Origin: Metabacillus sp. KUDC1714
GTDB lineage: Bacteria; Bacillota; Bacilli; Bacillales; Bacillaceae
DNA length: 64,000 nucleotides
Assembly (NCBI RefSeq): GCF_014217835.1
Contig: NZ_CP055263.1
Coordinates: 4,715,501-4,779,500 of the forward strand
Reading direction: 5' to 3'
Part shown: positions 1 to 8,232 of the stretch, one piece after another
Position numbering within the stretch: position 1 is the first letter of the stretch
Layout of the letters: each line of letters starts with the position of its first letter
The notes under the pieces: model-generated
Databases searched by the model: none
Told to the model about the DNA's origin: nothing
What the model saw: the letters and a program-made list of their open reading frames with translations, nothing else
Program-made: the position numbers and the translations under genes

Positions 1-1389
1 TATATCTCCTAATCGCTGGGCTGATAAAAGCATCTGTCTTTCCGTTTCTTTCGGATTTGGTCCTCCCATGATCGAACGAACAACAATAAATTGATAAGGA
101 TCAATCGCCTTTTTATAGTGTTCCTCTGTTAGAGCTAGTTCAATATCACACATTTCTTTCGCAATGTCATTTATTAACTCTACATTTCCATCATTCAAAC
201 TTAACCCTGCATCATTTACCCTTTTTACAAATGTTTGAATAATCTGATGTGATTGACGAAACGAAAGCTTGTAATCTCTTACAAGAACGTCTGCTAGTTC
301 GGTGACAGTTGAGAATCCCTCTTGACAACGTTTTAATAACTTATCTTTATTTATCGTCATTTTACTAATAATTTCTGTTAACAACTCGACAATTTGAAAA
401 GAATGCGAAAAACCCTGTTCGATAATGGGTTGAATATCATCACCAATATCAACAATATCACCAAATGGTACACTATGAGTCATCATAAATGCAGATTGCA
501 ATTCCCCTATTGTTCTACTAATCAGTGATCGTGTATGTTCTAAGGATGAAGGGTTTCGTTTTTGTGGCATAATACTTGAGGTTTGGACCAAGCTTTCATC
601 CAATTCTATACCATCTACCTCATTTGTTGCCAAAAACATTAAATCAAAGACGAAACGAGACAAGGTAGTTAAGGTAATTGATAATGTGCTGACGATCTCA
701 AGCATGTAATCTGCAGCACTAATAGCATCATAGGAATTATCTAGAGGCTTATCAAAGGCTAGTTTTTTGGAGATATAGTGGCGATCAATTGGAAAGCCTG
801 TCGTGCCTAAAGCTGCTGCTCCCATTGGAGATTGGTTTATACGTTGAAGTAAGCCAAATCCTCGATCGAGATCTCTTTCTAAATGGTTGCAGGTCGCAAG
901 AATATAATGAGCAAATGTCGTCGGCTGGGCTTGCTGGTTATGTGTATATGCTGGCATAACTGTTAATGCATGCTCCTTCGCAAGCTGTAGCAGTACTTTT
1001 TTCATGTCTATAAGTAAACTCATCCAATGGACGAGCCTTTCTCGCCAAAACATCCGGTACATCGTTGCATCTAGATCGTTCCTACTTAATGCAATATGCA
1101 TGTTACCGACTAATTCATCACCAATTTCCTTTTTCAATTCCGCTTCAATCATAAAAAATAAATCTTCATATGCTGGGTTATACTCCTCCTGGAACCCTTT
1201 TGCTAATAGCTGTTGATTGGCTAAAATTATTTTTTTTGCATCATGATTCTGTAAAATTTTTTTATGGGCCAACATATCGGCATGGGCAATATTAATTTCT
1301 AACATAAAACTTAGAAAATGTTTTTTTGTAAACTTGTAACCAGGCTCAAGAATATGCTGAATATATAAACGAGATCTATCTGATGACAT
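1..1389 (-). CDS. Argininosuccinate lyase/fumarase-superfamily lyase, C-terminus outside window
   Basis: The frame is open for 463 codons and runs off the left edge, so about the last tenth of the protein is missing. The superfamily signature TSSIMPQKRNP is present, with an ALSRND motif upstream and the HNQQAQPTTFAHY block, all typical of argininosuccinate lyase, which cleaves argininosuccinate to arginine and fumarate. The ATG at 1389 has GGAG about 11 bases upstream. No argG or other arginine gene lies beside it here, so it may be a second, repurposed ArgH-like enzyme rather than the housekeeping one. The superfamily is certain from the sequence; the substrate is inferred. Confidence 0.85.
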   Translation of the reverse strand, partial: MSSDRSRLYIQHILEPGYKFTKKHFLSFMLEINIAHADMLAHKKILQNHDAKKIILANQQLLAKGFQEEYNPAYEDLFFMIEAELKKEIGDELVGNMHIALSRNDLDATMYRMFWRERLVHWMSLLIDMKKVLLQLAKEHALTVMPAYTHNQQAQPTTFAHYILATCNHLERDLDRGFGLLQRINQSPMGAAALGTTGFPIDRHYISKKLAFDKPLDNSYDAISAADYMLEIVSTLSITLTTLSRFVFDLMFLATNEVDGIELDESLVQTSSIMPQKRNPSSLEHTRSLISRTIGELQSAFMMTHSVPFGDIVDIGDDIQPIIEQGFSHSFQIVELLTEIISKMTINKDKLLKRCQEGFSTVTELADVLVRDYKLSFRQSHQIIQTFVKRVNDAGLSLNDGNVELINDIAKEMCDIELALTEEHYKKAIDPYQFIVVRSIMGGPNPKETERQMLLSAQRLGDI

Positions 1390-1483
1390 GCTTCTTGTTC
1401 ACTCCAATCTCAATGGTACTTATCTATCTATATTCTTTTACTTCTTGGCTTGAGCCTGTAAACCGTATGTTCCTAATAAGGCG

Positions 1484-1560
1484 TTCCTTCTTAAACAAAA
1501 CTGCAACTTCAATAAGAAAGTGCATTACCCCTAATTGAAGTAATGCACTCGTAAGTTGAA
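1484..1560. repeat. Dispersed palindromic element copy, isolated western copy
   Basis: It has the two-arm form seen repeatedly after 38 kb: a left arm with CTGCAACTTCAATAAG, a hairpin with arms AGTGCATTA (1519-1527) and TAATGCACT (1541-1549), and a right arm CTCGTAAGTTGAA. It abuts the stop of the small minus-strand gene at 1563. On the minus strand it would serve as that gene's terminator. Confidence 0.7.
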
Positions 1561-1562
1561 TT

Positions 1563-1736
1563 TTACTCTCTTTCTATTCCTGTTCCATAAGAATTAATGC
1601 CATTTTGTGTTATTACTTCCCCTAACTTTTCAGCTTGATTATTTTCATCAGGAGGGGTCATACCAGATTTCTTTTCAAAATAAACAGCTATACCACCTAA
1701 TATAACGACGGGTATCAATAAATATAACCAAATCAT
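1563..1736 (-). CDS. Small single-pass membrane protein, unrecognised (57 aa)
   Basis: The ATG at 1736 follows a GAGGTGG ribosome binding site at good spacing, and the frame is open for 57 codons. Residues 1-20 (MIWLYLLIPVVILGGIAVYF) form one hydrophobic segment, followed by a charged, probably cytoplasmic tail rich in E, N and G. I do not recognise a family. Its strand matches the neighbouring genes, and a palindromic element lies immediately downstream. Confidence 0.6.
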   Translation of the reverse strand: MIWLYLLIPVVILGGIAVYFEKKSGMTPPDENNQAEKLGEVITQNGINSYGTGIERE

Positions 1737-1866
1737 AATACCACCTCAATTAATAAAAGATACTTATTATTATATCAATTATTTAACCATTTTACAATTA
1801 TTTCCTAATACAAACTCCACCGTCGGTACAATAACTTCCAAAGAAAAAAGCGTTAATCCTTATGGA

Positions 1867-3099
1867 TCAAATTGCTGTCGAACTTGTATCATTCCTCTTT
1901 AGTAAAACTTTCTTTTTCAAAAAGCTATTTAATTTTTCTGAACTTAGAAACATTGCAGCAACAAATAAAACAATACAAACTGGGAAGATTCCTATTGTTG
2001 AATGAGATGCAATGAAACCAATAAGAGGCGGTATAAATGTACTACCTGTATAGGCAACAGCCATTTGATAACCCATTATGGTCTGGGAATGCTTCTTCCC
2101 AAAACGTGATGGTGTCTCATGTAACATACATGGAAATATTGGTGCTAATCCTAATCCAATCATAATAAAACCTACTAGTGAGAAGGTGGTCGGCAATGGT
2201 AGGAATAGAAGTATGGCACCAGCTAATGCAATTATTTGTCCGGTCCGAATGAGAATAAGATTACTAACTTTAAAGGTAATAAAGCCTGTAATAAATCTAC
2301 CAATTGTTATTCCTGCGTAATAAAAGGAAACCCACCCGGCAGCAACTGCTGCGGGTAGCTCCCTGACATTTACCAAAAAGCTACTTCCCCAAAGACCCAC
2401 TGTTGATTCAACCCCACAATAAAACAAGAAGGAGACAAGAGCCATTTTAACTCCTTTAATTTGTAATGGTTTTACATCTATAGCATCTTCATCATTAATT
2501 ACAGCTTTTGAATCTTCGGTGTCATCATTAAAAGGAATATTGCTATTTTTTGTCACTCTGTTCCATAAGGGCAAAGTCAAGAAAAGGATGATAACTAACG
2601 CAAACTGAATTCCAGATATAGCAAAATATCCATCTCTCCAAAAAGATTGCCCTGAAATAAACTGAGCCATAATGATTGGCCCAAAAGTGGCTCCGACTCC
2701 CCAAAAACAATGTAACCAACTCATATGATGTGCCTTATAATGTGTAGCAACATAATCATTTAACCCTGCATCAACAGCCCCGGCACCTAATCCAAGTGGT
2801 ATGGTACATACAAATAACCAAACAACAGATGGAGCAAAATAAAATCCTAGCAAAGCACCAGCAGTCATTAAGACGCTGACAAATGTGACCTTGCCAGTTC
2901 CGAACCTTTTAAGTATCTTTCCACTGGCTAAACTCGAGATAATGGTACCACCTGCAATCGTCATAAAAAGGAATCCAGCAGTCTCAAGTGGCGCCCCATA
3001 GTCCGATTGCATCACTGGCCACGCTACCCCCAATAATGAATCTGGTAAACCTAAGCTGATAAAAGCCAAATAAATGATGACCAAAAGGAATGTTGTCAT
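1867..3099 (-). CDS. MFS transporter, likely sugar or sugar-derivative
   Basis: A 410-residue protein with about twelve hydrophobic segments. The first half includes GLPDSLLGVAWP and MSWLHCFWGVGATFGP, seen in FucP/YfkF-like major facilitator proteins. A charged loop at about residues 190-215 separates the two six-helix halves. The start has GGTGAGG upstream. The ROK-family regulator gene lies only about 50 bases upstream on the same strand, so the two probably form one operon with the regulator responding to the transported sugar or its phosphate. The substrate cannot be read from sequence. Confidence 0.85.
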   Translation of the reverse strand: MTTFLLVIIYLAFISLGLPDSLLGVAWPVMQSDYGAPLETAGFLFMTIAGGTIISSLASGKILKRFGTGKVTFVSVLMTAGALLGFYFAPSVVWLFVCTIPLGLGAGAVDAGLNDYVATHYKAHHMSWLHCFWGVGATFGPIIMAQFISGQSFWRDGYFAISGIQFALVIILFLTLPLWNRVTKNSNIPFNDDTEDSKAVINDEDAIDVKPLQIKGVKMALVSFLFYCGVESTVGLWGSSFLVNVRELPAAVAAGWVSFYYAGITIGRFITGFITFKVSNLILIRTGQIIALAGAILLFLPLPTTFSLVGFIMIGLGLAPIFPCMLHETPSRFGKKHSQTIMGYQMAVAYTGSTFIPPLIGFIASHSTIGIFPVCIVLFVAAMFLSSEKLNSFLKKKVLLKRNDTSSTAI

Positions 3100-3151
3100 T
3101 TTTAAACCTCACCTTTAATTAATTAGTATTAAATTGTATTGTCTTCTTTGT

Positions 3152-4177
3152 TTACTTACTTGTTTCGTTCATCATGAGATCGAGTCCGAGACTTTGTAAT
3201 CCATATAAGTAATCTTGTTTCCAATCACTCATAGTAAGCTCTGGAATATGTTCTGACGGGATATAATTTGAGCTACCTATAGTAATTTTGTTTAATATCT
3301 CTTTTTCAACTTCATCATTACAAAAAATGATGGCATGAGGGTTAATGATAGCAACAAAAGAGGCTACTAATCTGCTAATTGCGTCAATCTCATAATCGTG
3401 ACTGATCGTACTTTTAATAGGTCCACTTCCGTATTCCAAAGCTTCCCGAAAATTTCGATCATCGTACTGAGGGACGAATGAAACCTCTCCTGAGAAGAAA
3501 GTACTTCCTCTCACCACATCTCCATTTATCATGATTCCTGCGCCTGGACCATTTTGACCAGAATACAAATATATAAGGGATTTATTGTCCTTGATTCCCA
3601 TATTATCGTGATATCCAAGCACTGCAGCATTCATATCGTTCTCTATTACAACAGGTATAGAGAACTGATTCTCCAAGAATTCCTGCAAGTCAAAATTTTG
3701 AAGATGTTCATAACCAGGTATATAAAAGATACGCCCATTATCAACTGAACCAGGTACACCAATAGCTATAGAGCTAATTTTTGGATATTTCTTCATTATC
3801 TCCTCAATACACTCCGTTAGAAATGTTAAATCAACATCTACTAATACACTTGATGTTTTTCCTGAATCCTTCACTTCTCCTAGACAGTTAAAAACAATAT
3901 AATTTGTTTCTGTTCTCTCCAAAAAGATTGCCAACCCTAACATATACTCTGGATTGTATGTATATCTTTTTGCCCTTCTTCCACCACTCGAATCATCAAG
4001 ACCGACTAGAATAAGTTCCCCGTCCTTTTCCATCTGTACTAAGAATTTACTTATTGTAGGGAAACTAATTCCTAATTTTTCGCTAAGTTCAACTTTCGTT
4101 GCGCTACCAAGTTCTAAGAGAGATTTACGAATACCGCGAAGGATTACCTTCCTCATTGATTTTGGGGTTGCATTCAC
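3152..4177 (-). CDS. ROK-family transcriptional regulator
   Basis: The N-terminal 70 residues form a winged helix-turn-helix (KVELSEKLGISFPTISKFL). The rest is a ROK domain with the IAIGVPGSVDNG and VVIENDMNAAVLGY motifs. The GTG at 4177 is chosen because AGGTGG lies 8 bases upstream; the frame could also start at 4189. Proteins of this class (NagC, XylR) bind palindromic operators and are released by a sugar ligand. Two near-identical palindromes lie just upstream, so autoregulation together with the downstream MFS gene is likely. The zinc-binding cysteine cluster usual in ROK kinases is not apparent, which fits a regulator. Confidence 0.85.
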   Translation of the reverse strand: MNATPKSMRKVILRGIRKSLLELGSATKVELSEKLGISFPTISKFLVQMEKDGELILVGLDDSSGGRRAKRYTYNPEYMLGLAIFLERTETNYIVFNCLGEVKDSGKTSSVLVDVDLTFLTECIEEIMKKYPKISSIAIGVPGSVDNGRIFYIPGYEHLQNFDLQEFLENQFSIPVVIENDMNAAVLGYHDNMGIKDNKSLIYLYSGQNGPGAGIMINGDVVRGSTFFSGEVSFVPQYDDRNFREALEYGSGPIKSTISHDYEIDAISRLVASFVAIINPHAIIFCNDEVEKEILNKITIGSSNYIPSEHIPELTMSDWKQDYLYGLQSLGLDLMMNETSK

Positions 4178-4201
4178 TTGTGTCACCACCTATTTAATTG
4201 A

Positions 4202-4256
4202 ACTTATTAAAGTATTTTAATAAGTATCCAAAACTTATTAAACATCTTTAATAAGT
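4202..4256 (-). promoter_or_regulatory. Twin ROK operators
   Basis: Two palindromes, each ACTTATTAAA - 4 bases - TTTAATAAGT, lie at 4202-4225 and 4233-4256. Their centres are 31 bp apart, about three helical turns, placing both on one face of the helix. They lie directly upstream of the ROK gene and are its most likely binding sites. Confidence 0.75.
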
Positions 4257-4317
4257 GATGTGGTAAATATATCATATAAAATTACCGTAAACAATGAAGA
4301 TGATAATTTTTAAATAC

Positions 4318-4599
4318 CTAATTCTTCTTCCTACCTACTTGATAACCAGCATAAAAAATCAAAAGTGTATAACCAATAATGATAAAAATAGGCATTGGAA
4401 CGGATTTGAAAATAGTTACAATTACAGATGACATTTTAATTAGTTGTTTAAGTAATTGATCTTCAGTAGATAGATAGTATATATACACAATAAGTATACC
4501 GATCGTTATAAAAAATAAAGCACGTAGCATGAGTGGTAAGGGAGTTTCTTTTCTGTGGCCACGCTTGGATTTGCTTGGATTGTTTTTTGTAGCATCCAT
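4318..4599 (-). CDS. Small two-helix membrane protein (93 aa), unrecognised
   Basis: After a basic N-terminus (residues 1-24) come hydrophobic segments at about 25-45 and 70-88, ending in a positively charged tail, so both termini are probably cytoplasmic. A ribosome binding site (AGGAAGGAG) precedes the start. No domain was recognised. It lies alone between the ROK operators and a long gene-free stretch. Confidence 0.6.
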   Translation of the reverse strand: MDATKNNPSKSKRGHRKETPLPLMLRALFFITIGILIVYIYYLSTEDQLLKQLIKMSSVIVTIFKSVPMPIFIIIGYTLLIFYAGYQVGRKKN

Positions 4600-5053
4600 C
4601 TTTTTAAACTCCTTCCTGTCTAATTCTATATAAGTGTTAATCTTTTTCCTTCAAATATATAAATAAATGCTGCTGATTCCATCTATACTTTTATTCTATT
4701 TTTCTCCCAAGTACTCCTTCCTATTTCCAGTGAATGAGTAACCATTTCTTTCTTATTTTATTAGACAAATAGATCCATTAAATGATTTCTTTTCAACCAA
4801 CAAAGACTAAAGAGCTAGATATTTCAAGATAACAATAAGTGAATCTATCAACTTCCCACCCTATGGACTTTAATCTATACAATAGAAATCAACATCAACC
4901 ATTTCTAAAACCAATTTTTTCCTAAAATGGCCGTTCTTCATTCCCTCGTAATCTCTATGTAAACAAACTGTAATACTATTCAATTTTATTTTTTCATAGG
5001 TATAGACGTAGATAAGAGTTTCACAACAACATTCCAACTAGGAGGAATCTATT
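4600..5053. other. Gene-free stretch upstream of LysM-SleB gene
   Basis: AT-rich and without an open frame carrying a ribosome binding site on either strand. The right end supplies the AGGAGGAA ribosome binding site for the cell wall hydrolase. I could not assign a promoter class with confidence. Confidence 0.4.
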
Positions 5054-5683
5054 TTGAAAAAATTAATTTTTGCACTTGCATTGCTAGCATCTCTTATTTT
5101 TGCTGCACCTGCTTTTGCCTATACTGTTGAAAAAGGAGATACAATGTCGAACATCGCACGGGAAAATGATCTTACTTTACAAGAATTAGCAAAGGCTAAC
5201 CCGCAAATTAATAATTTAGATCTGATTTATGTCGGTCAGCACATCTATACAAATAAAGTCAACAACTCTCCCTTACCCTCTCGCGAAGCAACAAGCAAAA
5301 AAACACGTTCTAATAAATTAAGTATCTCGGATGATGAAATAGATTTATTAGCAAGACTTGTAAGAGCAGAAGCACAAACAGAATCTTTCGAAGGAAAAGC
5401 CGCGGTAGCATCTGTTGTCTTAAATAGAGTTGAAAGTCCTCAATTTCCTAATTCCATAAAAAAAGTCATTTATCAGTCAGGACAATTTCAACCGGTGTCA
5501 AATGGTGAAATAAATCAACCCGCTGACAAGGAGTCCATCAAAGCTGTACAAGCCGTACTATCTGGACTGAGAAATATCGCAAAAGATTCCTTATTCTTTT
5601 ACAATCCAAACATTGCTACAAACCGATGGTTAGATTCAAGAGAGACAACGGTTGTTATTGGACAACATGTATTTAAAAATTAA
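5054..5683 (+). CDS. Secreted LysM - cell wall hydrolase (SleB/CwlJ domain)
   Basis: Residues 1-22 are a signal peptide ending AFA. A single LysM domain follows (about 23-66: YTVEKGDTMSNIARENDLT...LIYVGQHI), then a basic linker and a SleB-type hydrolase domain from about residue 95 (ARLVRAEAQTESFEGKAAVASVVLNRVESPQFP). The RAEA motif holds the glutamate conserved in this lytic family. Such proteins cut cortex or cell-wall peptidoglycan during sporulation or germination. The start follows AGGAGGAA. A bidirectional terminator follows. A second hydrolase of this superfamily, CwlJ-type, lies at 35673-36113. Confidence 0.88.
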   Translation: MKKLIFALALLASLIFAAPAFAYTVEKGDTMSNIARENDLTLQELAKANPQINNLDLIYVGQHIYTNKVNNSPLPSREATSKKTRSNKLSISDDEIDLLARLVRAEAQTESFEGKAAVASVVLNRVESPQFPNSIKKVIYQSGQFQPVSNGEINQPADKESIKAVQAVLSGLRNIAKDSLFFYNPNIATNRWLDSRETTVVIGQHVFKN

Positions 5684-5744
5684 TTTGATTTTACAAGCTC
5701 TTCATAAACGAATATCATATTAATAAAAAACTGCACCATAAAGA

Positions 5745-5770
5745 AAAAAGACACATTTAAGTGTCTTTTT
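5745..5770. terminator. Bidirectional Rho-independent terminator
   Basis: Arms AAAAAGACAC and GTGTCTTTTT flank a 6-base loop, between the convergent hydrolase and YjcZ genes, with A and T runs serving both strands. Confidence 0.85.
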
Positions 5771-5784
5771 CACCTGGTAAGTGG

Positions 5785-5991
5785 TTAACATTTATAACCG
5801 TAGACTGTTGCGCCGATAATAATTAATAAGATAAACAGCACGACGACAAGTGCGAAAGTATTACCTCCTCCGTGATAAGGAGCACAATATCCATAAGCAG
5901 GAGCCGCACAACTGTAAGGCATCATTGGTTGGTGAGGAGCATTCGCAACATTCGCGCCAGCAACATGTGGAGAGTTTTCGTAACCGTACAT
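5785..5991 (-). CDS. YjcZ-family sporulation protein (68 aa)
   Basis: The N-terminal half is rich in Y, P, A and C (MMPYSCAAPAYGYCAPYHGGG). A single C-terminal membrane helix follows, FALVVVLFILLIIIGATVYG, which is the hallmark of the small YjcZ-type spore proteins. AGGGAAGAG precedes the start. It is expected to be made in the mother cell or forespore; its molecular role is not known to me. Confidence 0.85.
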   Translation of the reverse strand: MYGYENSPHVAGANVANAPHQPMMPYSCAAPAYGYCAPYHGGGNTFALVVVLFILLIIIGATVYGYKC

Positions 5992-6224
5992 ATATATCTC
6001 TTCCCTTCGTTTTTGAATCTTTTAGACAATACAGTATATACGTTTATTGGAATTTTGAGCCCGTCTAGTTATAATAGGGCTTGGGCAAAAAAAAATCGTT
6101 GAATAAATACTGATATAACGCTATTTACAGTCAACCTGAGAATTTACCATTATAGTTCTAGAATGAAAATAATGGGTAGATAAAAATTGCTTGGTCATTT
6201 AAATAACTTAGAGAGGGAGAAAAA

Positions 6225-6443
6225 ATGTTAGATAAAATTAAAGCGTTACCTGAAAAGGTGTCATTTGCAATAGGCTTTTCTTTAATATTAGGTAGTGGAT
6301 TATTGTTATTTTTGTTATCACTTTTGTTCCCTATTGGTACGTGGACTACGATGATTGTAGGAGGTATTGTTAGTGGTATTGCTATCATATTTATATTAAA
6401 TGCGGCTGATAAAAGGCATTCACACATTGATAAGAAAAAGTAA
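6225..6443 (+). CDS. Small two-helix membrane protein (72 aa), unrecognised
   Basis: The ATG follows GAGAGGGAG at good spacing. Hydrophobic segments at about 15-35 and 40-58 are separated by a short loop (FPIGTWTT), and the tail is basic (KRHSHIDKKK). No family was recognised. The overlapping minus-strand frame has no ribosome binding site and is treated as a shadow. Confidence 0.6.
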   Translation: MLDKIKALPEKVSFAIGFSLILGSGLLLFLLSLLFPIGTWTTMIVGGIVSGIAIIFILNAADKRHSHIDKKK

Positions 6444-6643
6444 CTCTTTATTCATTTCCGCTTATTACATTAACGAGGGCTTTAGTACCAAAATGGACAG
6501 TATCAGGTTGGTGATATATTACCAAGTTCATTTTTTACCAACTTTAGCTTTTCACCTAGTCGCAAGAGACCGAAATAAAATAACATTATCAAAGATGTCG
6601 GCTCAGTTAGAATTCTACAAGCAAGACCGTTTGGCCCTGCTTG

Positions 6644-7039
6644 TTATTTGACTATTACTTTCCCAACCATTCCTTCATTGAAATGGTACCGACATATAAG
6701 TTCATATGTACCGGGATTTTTCGTTTTCACGGAAATGGTTTTTTCTTTTCCCGGCTGGACTTCAGCGTCAATTCTGAGCTTTTCCACTGTGAAGGTGTGC
6801 TCTTTCTTACCATTGTTTTTCAATATCAACGTTGTCGTTCTTCCATTGGGAATAGTGATGACTTTCGGATTAAAGTAATCATCGTTCAACTCGACTTCAA
6901 TCGCTTTCACGGTCTCAATAGGTTGTGATACGATGCCGGATTCGGCAAATACACCGAGTGAGCTTGGAGTTGTCCCAACCACAATCATCACAAGCAAAAC
7001 GACCAATCCTGTTAACCACTTTTTCACAGACATTCGCAA
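6644..7039 (-). CDS. Exported cupredoxin-domain protein
   Basis: 131 residues: an N-terminal membrane or signal segment (about 5-32) followed by one cupredoxin fold. A likely type 1 copper set is visible: His in KKEHTF, then Cys, His and Met in the C-terminal ICRYHFNEGMVGKV. It is related to plastocyanin-like and CtaC/NosZ-like domains and probably binds copper outside the membrane. The partner is unknown. The stop lies close to the window's convergent small gene at 6443, with about 200 bases between. Confidence 0.8.
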   Translation of the reverse strand: MRMSVKKWLTGLVVLLVMIVVGTTPSSLGVFAESGIVSQPIETVKAIEVELNDDYFNPKVITIPNGRTTTLILKNNGKKEHTFTVEKLRIDAEVQPGKEKTISVKTKNPGTYELICRYHFNEGMVGKVIVK

Positions 7040-7307
7040 TCCATCCTTTCATAAGAATTATTATTTTCCAATTCATAAAATATTATCACTATAAATTGGG
7101 TTTCAACGTCCTTTTATACAAAACTGTTTTATCTCCAAGAACAAACTCGTAATTGCTCGAGCTCATTTTAAACAAAGATTAGATAGTACTTCTCCTTCCA
7201 GTTCCTGCTTCATTTGTTCAATAACAAAAAGCCACCTTGTTTTGGTAGCTGGAAAACATATCCACTTGTACCTATTAATCACAAGCGAGGTAATTATATG
7301 AGGCTGA

Positions 7308-7823
7308 TTATTTAGCAAACTTAAAAGGTACTTGGAAGTAATAAATCAAAAAAATGATAATAAATATTGAAATAATATATGCCCTTGTAGGGTTATGTTG
7401 ATGCAGTGCAATAACAGAGAACATAGCAAGGTCAAAAAGAAATGAATACCAAAATCTCCAACCATTCTGATAGGAAATTCTCCCAAACACCAATAGTGTC
7501 CACTCAACAGCAATATAAATTCCAGACCAAACTATTATGTAAGTCAAACGCTTAAACCATTTTTGGGGAAAATGAGATAGAAATAGAAAAATACTAATTG
7601 GCATAGTAATAAGAGCATAAACAATTACCGTCATATCATGCCCATAAAATAAATCAGGATGAAACTTCCACAAAGTATTTTCTTTTACAATGTATTCGTA
7701 AAGTAAACCACCTGTAGCAATAAAAAGCATGCTCGGATGATAATCTTTCCATCTTTTCCAATTTCCCCACTTCAAAGAAGCCAATATGGTTAAAACTGTA
7801 ATCGCAACGTGCATACTTACCAA
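7308..7823 (-). CDS. CBO0543-family membrane protein (171 aa)
   Basis: About five hydrophobic helices and aromatic-rich loops (WKFHPDLFYGHDM, YQNGWRFWYSFLFDL) typical of CBO0543-type proteins, which are multi-copy in spore formers and of unknown function. At least two further proteins of this general type lie at 47024-47488 and 53510-54106. Confidence 0.7.
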   Translation of the reverse strand: MVSMHVAITVLTILASLKWGNWKRWKDYHPSMLFIATGGLLYEYIVKENTLWKFHPDLFYGHDMTVIVYALITMPISIFLFLSHFPQKWFKRLTYIIVWSGIYIAVEWTLLVFGRISYQNGWRFWYSFLFDLAMFSVIALHQHNPTRAYIISIFIIIFLIYYFQVPFKFAK

Positions 7824-8232
7824 CCCTTACTTTACTTTTTTTTTAGTTTAACCTGTACCTATGTTTTTAATTATGTAGTTATTAAAATAGTTTAAGTAGA
7901 AATTTTTCAAAAGCTAAATTGCTTAATGTAGCAAATTGGGAGAAGAGACCTTTTTAAACGCCAATACAAGCGACTATGAAAATCTGTGGCTTGTGTGCAT
8001 TGTAAGATTTATTCAGCTTCCGCTCGCTTATCAGGTTCTAAATAAAACGAAATAGGACTAGGAGAGTATCCTAGTCCTTTGAGATTTGTTGTTTAACTCA
8101 AGCAGCCGTTACGTATATCAATAAGTTATTGCTTTTTCTTAATATATTATTATCGATTTTTTAATACTCTTCAATTTTTTTGAAAATAAAAAAGCATTCC
8201 TCGTTATGAAGAAATGCTTTATAACTTTAAAC
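7824..8232. other. Gene-free stretch with two hairpins and an element remnant
   Basis: It holds a perfect 10-bp hairpin (AGGACTAGGA at 8055-8064, TCCTAGTCCT at 8070-8079), a degenerate right arm of the dispersed element near 8095-8115 (AACTCAAGCAGCCGTTAC), and the terminator of the aminotransferase at 8191-8220. No coding frame is supported. Confidence 0.5.
8191..8220 (-). terminator. Terminator of the aminotransferase gene
   Basis: Arms AAAGCATT and AATGCTTT, with a T run on the minus strand. A close copy of this hairpin and its flanks occurs near 38838-38880. Confidence 0.75.

Noticed and set aside
1004..1216. Plus-strand open frame over the lyase gene
   Set aside because: It is a reverse-strand shadow of a well supported lyase with the family signature, and it lacks a ribosome binding site.
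5850..6102. Two overlapping plus-strand frames over the YjcZ gene
   Set aside because: Low-complexity shadows of YjcZ, with no ribosome binding site.
6158..6427. Minus-strand 89-codon frame opposite the 72-aa gene
   Set aside because: No ribosome binding site; the plus-strand gene has GAGAGGGAG and a sensible membrane topology.
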